Of a stretch of DNA of 6,853 nt, positions 6,614 to 6,853 are shown one piece after another. Within the stretch, counting starts at the first letter, position 1, and each line of letters starts with the position of its first letter. A program made the position numbers and the translations under genes. This stretch comes from an uncultured Azospirillum sp. (GTDB lineage: Bacteria; Pseudomonadota; Alphaproteobacteria; RF32; CAG-239). Location: assembly GCA_902489675.1 (NCBI GenBank), contig CABUAP010000070.1:1-6853 (forward strand). The letters are read 5' to 3'. The notes below the pieces were generated by a model that was given only the letters and a program-made list of their open reading frames with translations, was not told where the DNA came from and made no database searches.

Positions 6614-6735
6614 AAGCCGTATAACGGGCGCCTAGAGTGGTTTGGTTCAGTCTCGCAAAATTCATGTACTTCTTTGTACACTAGAATTTTGCTCGCTTTC
6701 CAAACTGCTCTATCCGTCTCGTTCTCCGGCTTTTA
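6611..6735 (+). repeat. Long imperfect hairpin element, unit 1, starting on the grpE stop codon
   Basis: Arms pair over nearly the whole 125 nt. The outer stem is 9 bp (6611-6619 with 6727-6735). Next come AACG with CGTT plus two more pairs (6623-6628 with 6718-6723), then a 13-bp helix with two adjacent G-U pairs (6633-6645 with 6700-6712). A 9-bp stem follows, GCAAAATTC (6655-6663) with GAATTTTGC (6684-6692), and the tip is TGTAC, TTCTTT, GTACA (6665-6680). About 42 base pairs in all. The outer AAAAGCCG and CGGCTTTT arms are placed as in an intrinsic terminator of grpE, but its loop would be filled by about 107 nt of further structure. No reading frame of note lies in it. It could be an inserted palindromic repeat or a structured RNA. 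Confidence 0.7.
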
Positions 6736-6831
6736 AGGGCATAGGGCGATACGGGGTTTGCGGATGTTTTTCCCGCTTATGTACGTCTAAGTACACTGCG
6801 CGGGAAAAATTCCTTAAATCTTATTATCCGC
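6732..6831 (+). repeat. Long imperfect hairpin element, unit 2, with the same tip as unit 1
   Basis: A perfect 10-bp stem, TTTTTCCCGC (6767-6776) with GCGGGAAAAA (6800-6809), encloses the tip TGTAC, GTCTAA, GTACA (6780-6795). GCGGAT (6760-6765) can pair with ATCCGC (6826-6831), leaving a 16-nt bulge; alternatively TTTAAGG (6732-6738) pairs with CCTTAAA (6812-6818). The two outer pairings cross and cannot both form in a simple fold. The stem has T before and A after, the opposite of an intrinsic terminator. The stem sequence is unrelated to unit 1 although the 19-nt tip matches at 16 positions. Confidence 0.65.
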
Positions 6832-6853
6832 CGCATATAACGAACTTTACGGT
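6832..6853. other. Non-coding right edge
   Basis: No gene is seen. CCGCATATAACG at 6831-6842 resembles CCGTATAACG at 6617-6626 in unit 1 with two bases inserted, so a further repeat unit may begin here, but the window ends too soon to tell. Confidence 0.25.

Noticed and set aside
6617..6730. Integron attC site
   Set aside because: AAC and GTT cores face each other in an imperfect hairpin, but the GTTRRRY and RYYYAAC boxes do not fit and no integrase or cassette genes are seen.
6767..6809. Intrinsic terminator at unit 2
   Set aside because: The stem has T before and A after it, so neither strand yields a stem followed by a U-tract.
6611..6831. CRISPR array
   Set aside because: Only two units, with long internal structure and no regular identical repeats separated by unique spacers.

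Overview
The window carries five protein genes and no RNA genes or insertion sequences that I can recognise. Four genes are on the minus strand, and grpE, at the right, is on the plus strand. The gene order suggests a fermentative anaerobic bacterium. The GrpE sequence has an alphaproteobacterial look: a SVADNL-HRAL stretch, GVELTE-SEL, FDP-FHQ and a GY-DR-LR-AMV tail. The best guess is therefore an anaerobic, possibly gut-associated alphaproteobacterium. This is an inference from one short protein and needs a phylogeny.

Region 1 (1-3720, minus) is a three-gene operon for a cytoplasmic NADH-linked [FeFe]-hydrogenase, read hydC (NuoE-like) -> hydB (NuoF-like) -> hydA (catalytic). The genes are tightly packed: hydC and hydB overlap by 8 nt, and hydB and hydA share one base (TAATG). 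HydC and HydB form the flavin/NAD(H) module, and HydA carries the iron-sulfur wire and the H-cluster. HydA runs off the left edge inside its last H-cluster motif. HydB lacks the C-terminal ferredoxin-like domain usual in electron-bifurcating HydB proteins. Its stop codon abuts hydA, so no lost coding sequence can be hidden there.

Region 2 (3721-3831) is the leader of the hyd operon, with a nested AT-rich dyad symmetry centred near 3768. Region 3 (3832-5877, minus) encodes an unusually long GT5-family glycogen/starch synthase. The 172-nt gap that follows separates it from the divergent grpE (6050-6613, plus). That gap holds a candidate heat-shock-type promoter and a 17-bp palindrome.

Region 4 (6611-6853) is non-coding and the most unexplained part. 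Two neighbouring long imperfect hairpins have different stem sequences but the same apical motif (TGTAC-N6-GTACA inside a shared 19-nt core) plus two further shared boxes at matching distances. The larger starts on the grpE stop codon. They look like two diverged copies of a structured intergenic repeat or RNA element that I cannot assign to a known family.

Together, the hydrogenase would dispose of NADH electrons as H2 during sugar fermentation, and the glycogen synthase would store glucose. GrpE serves the DnaK chaperone. A functional link between grpE and the rest is not implied.
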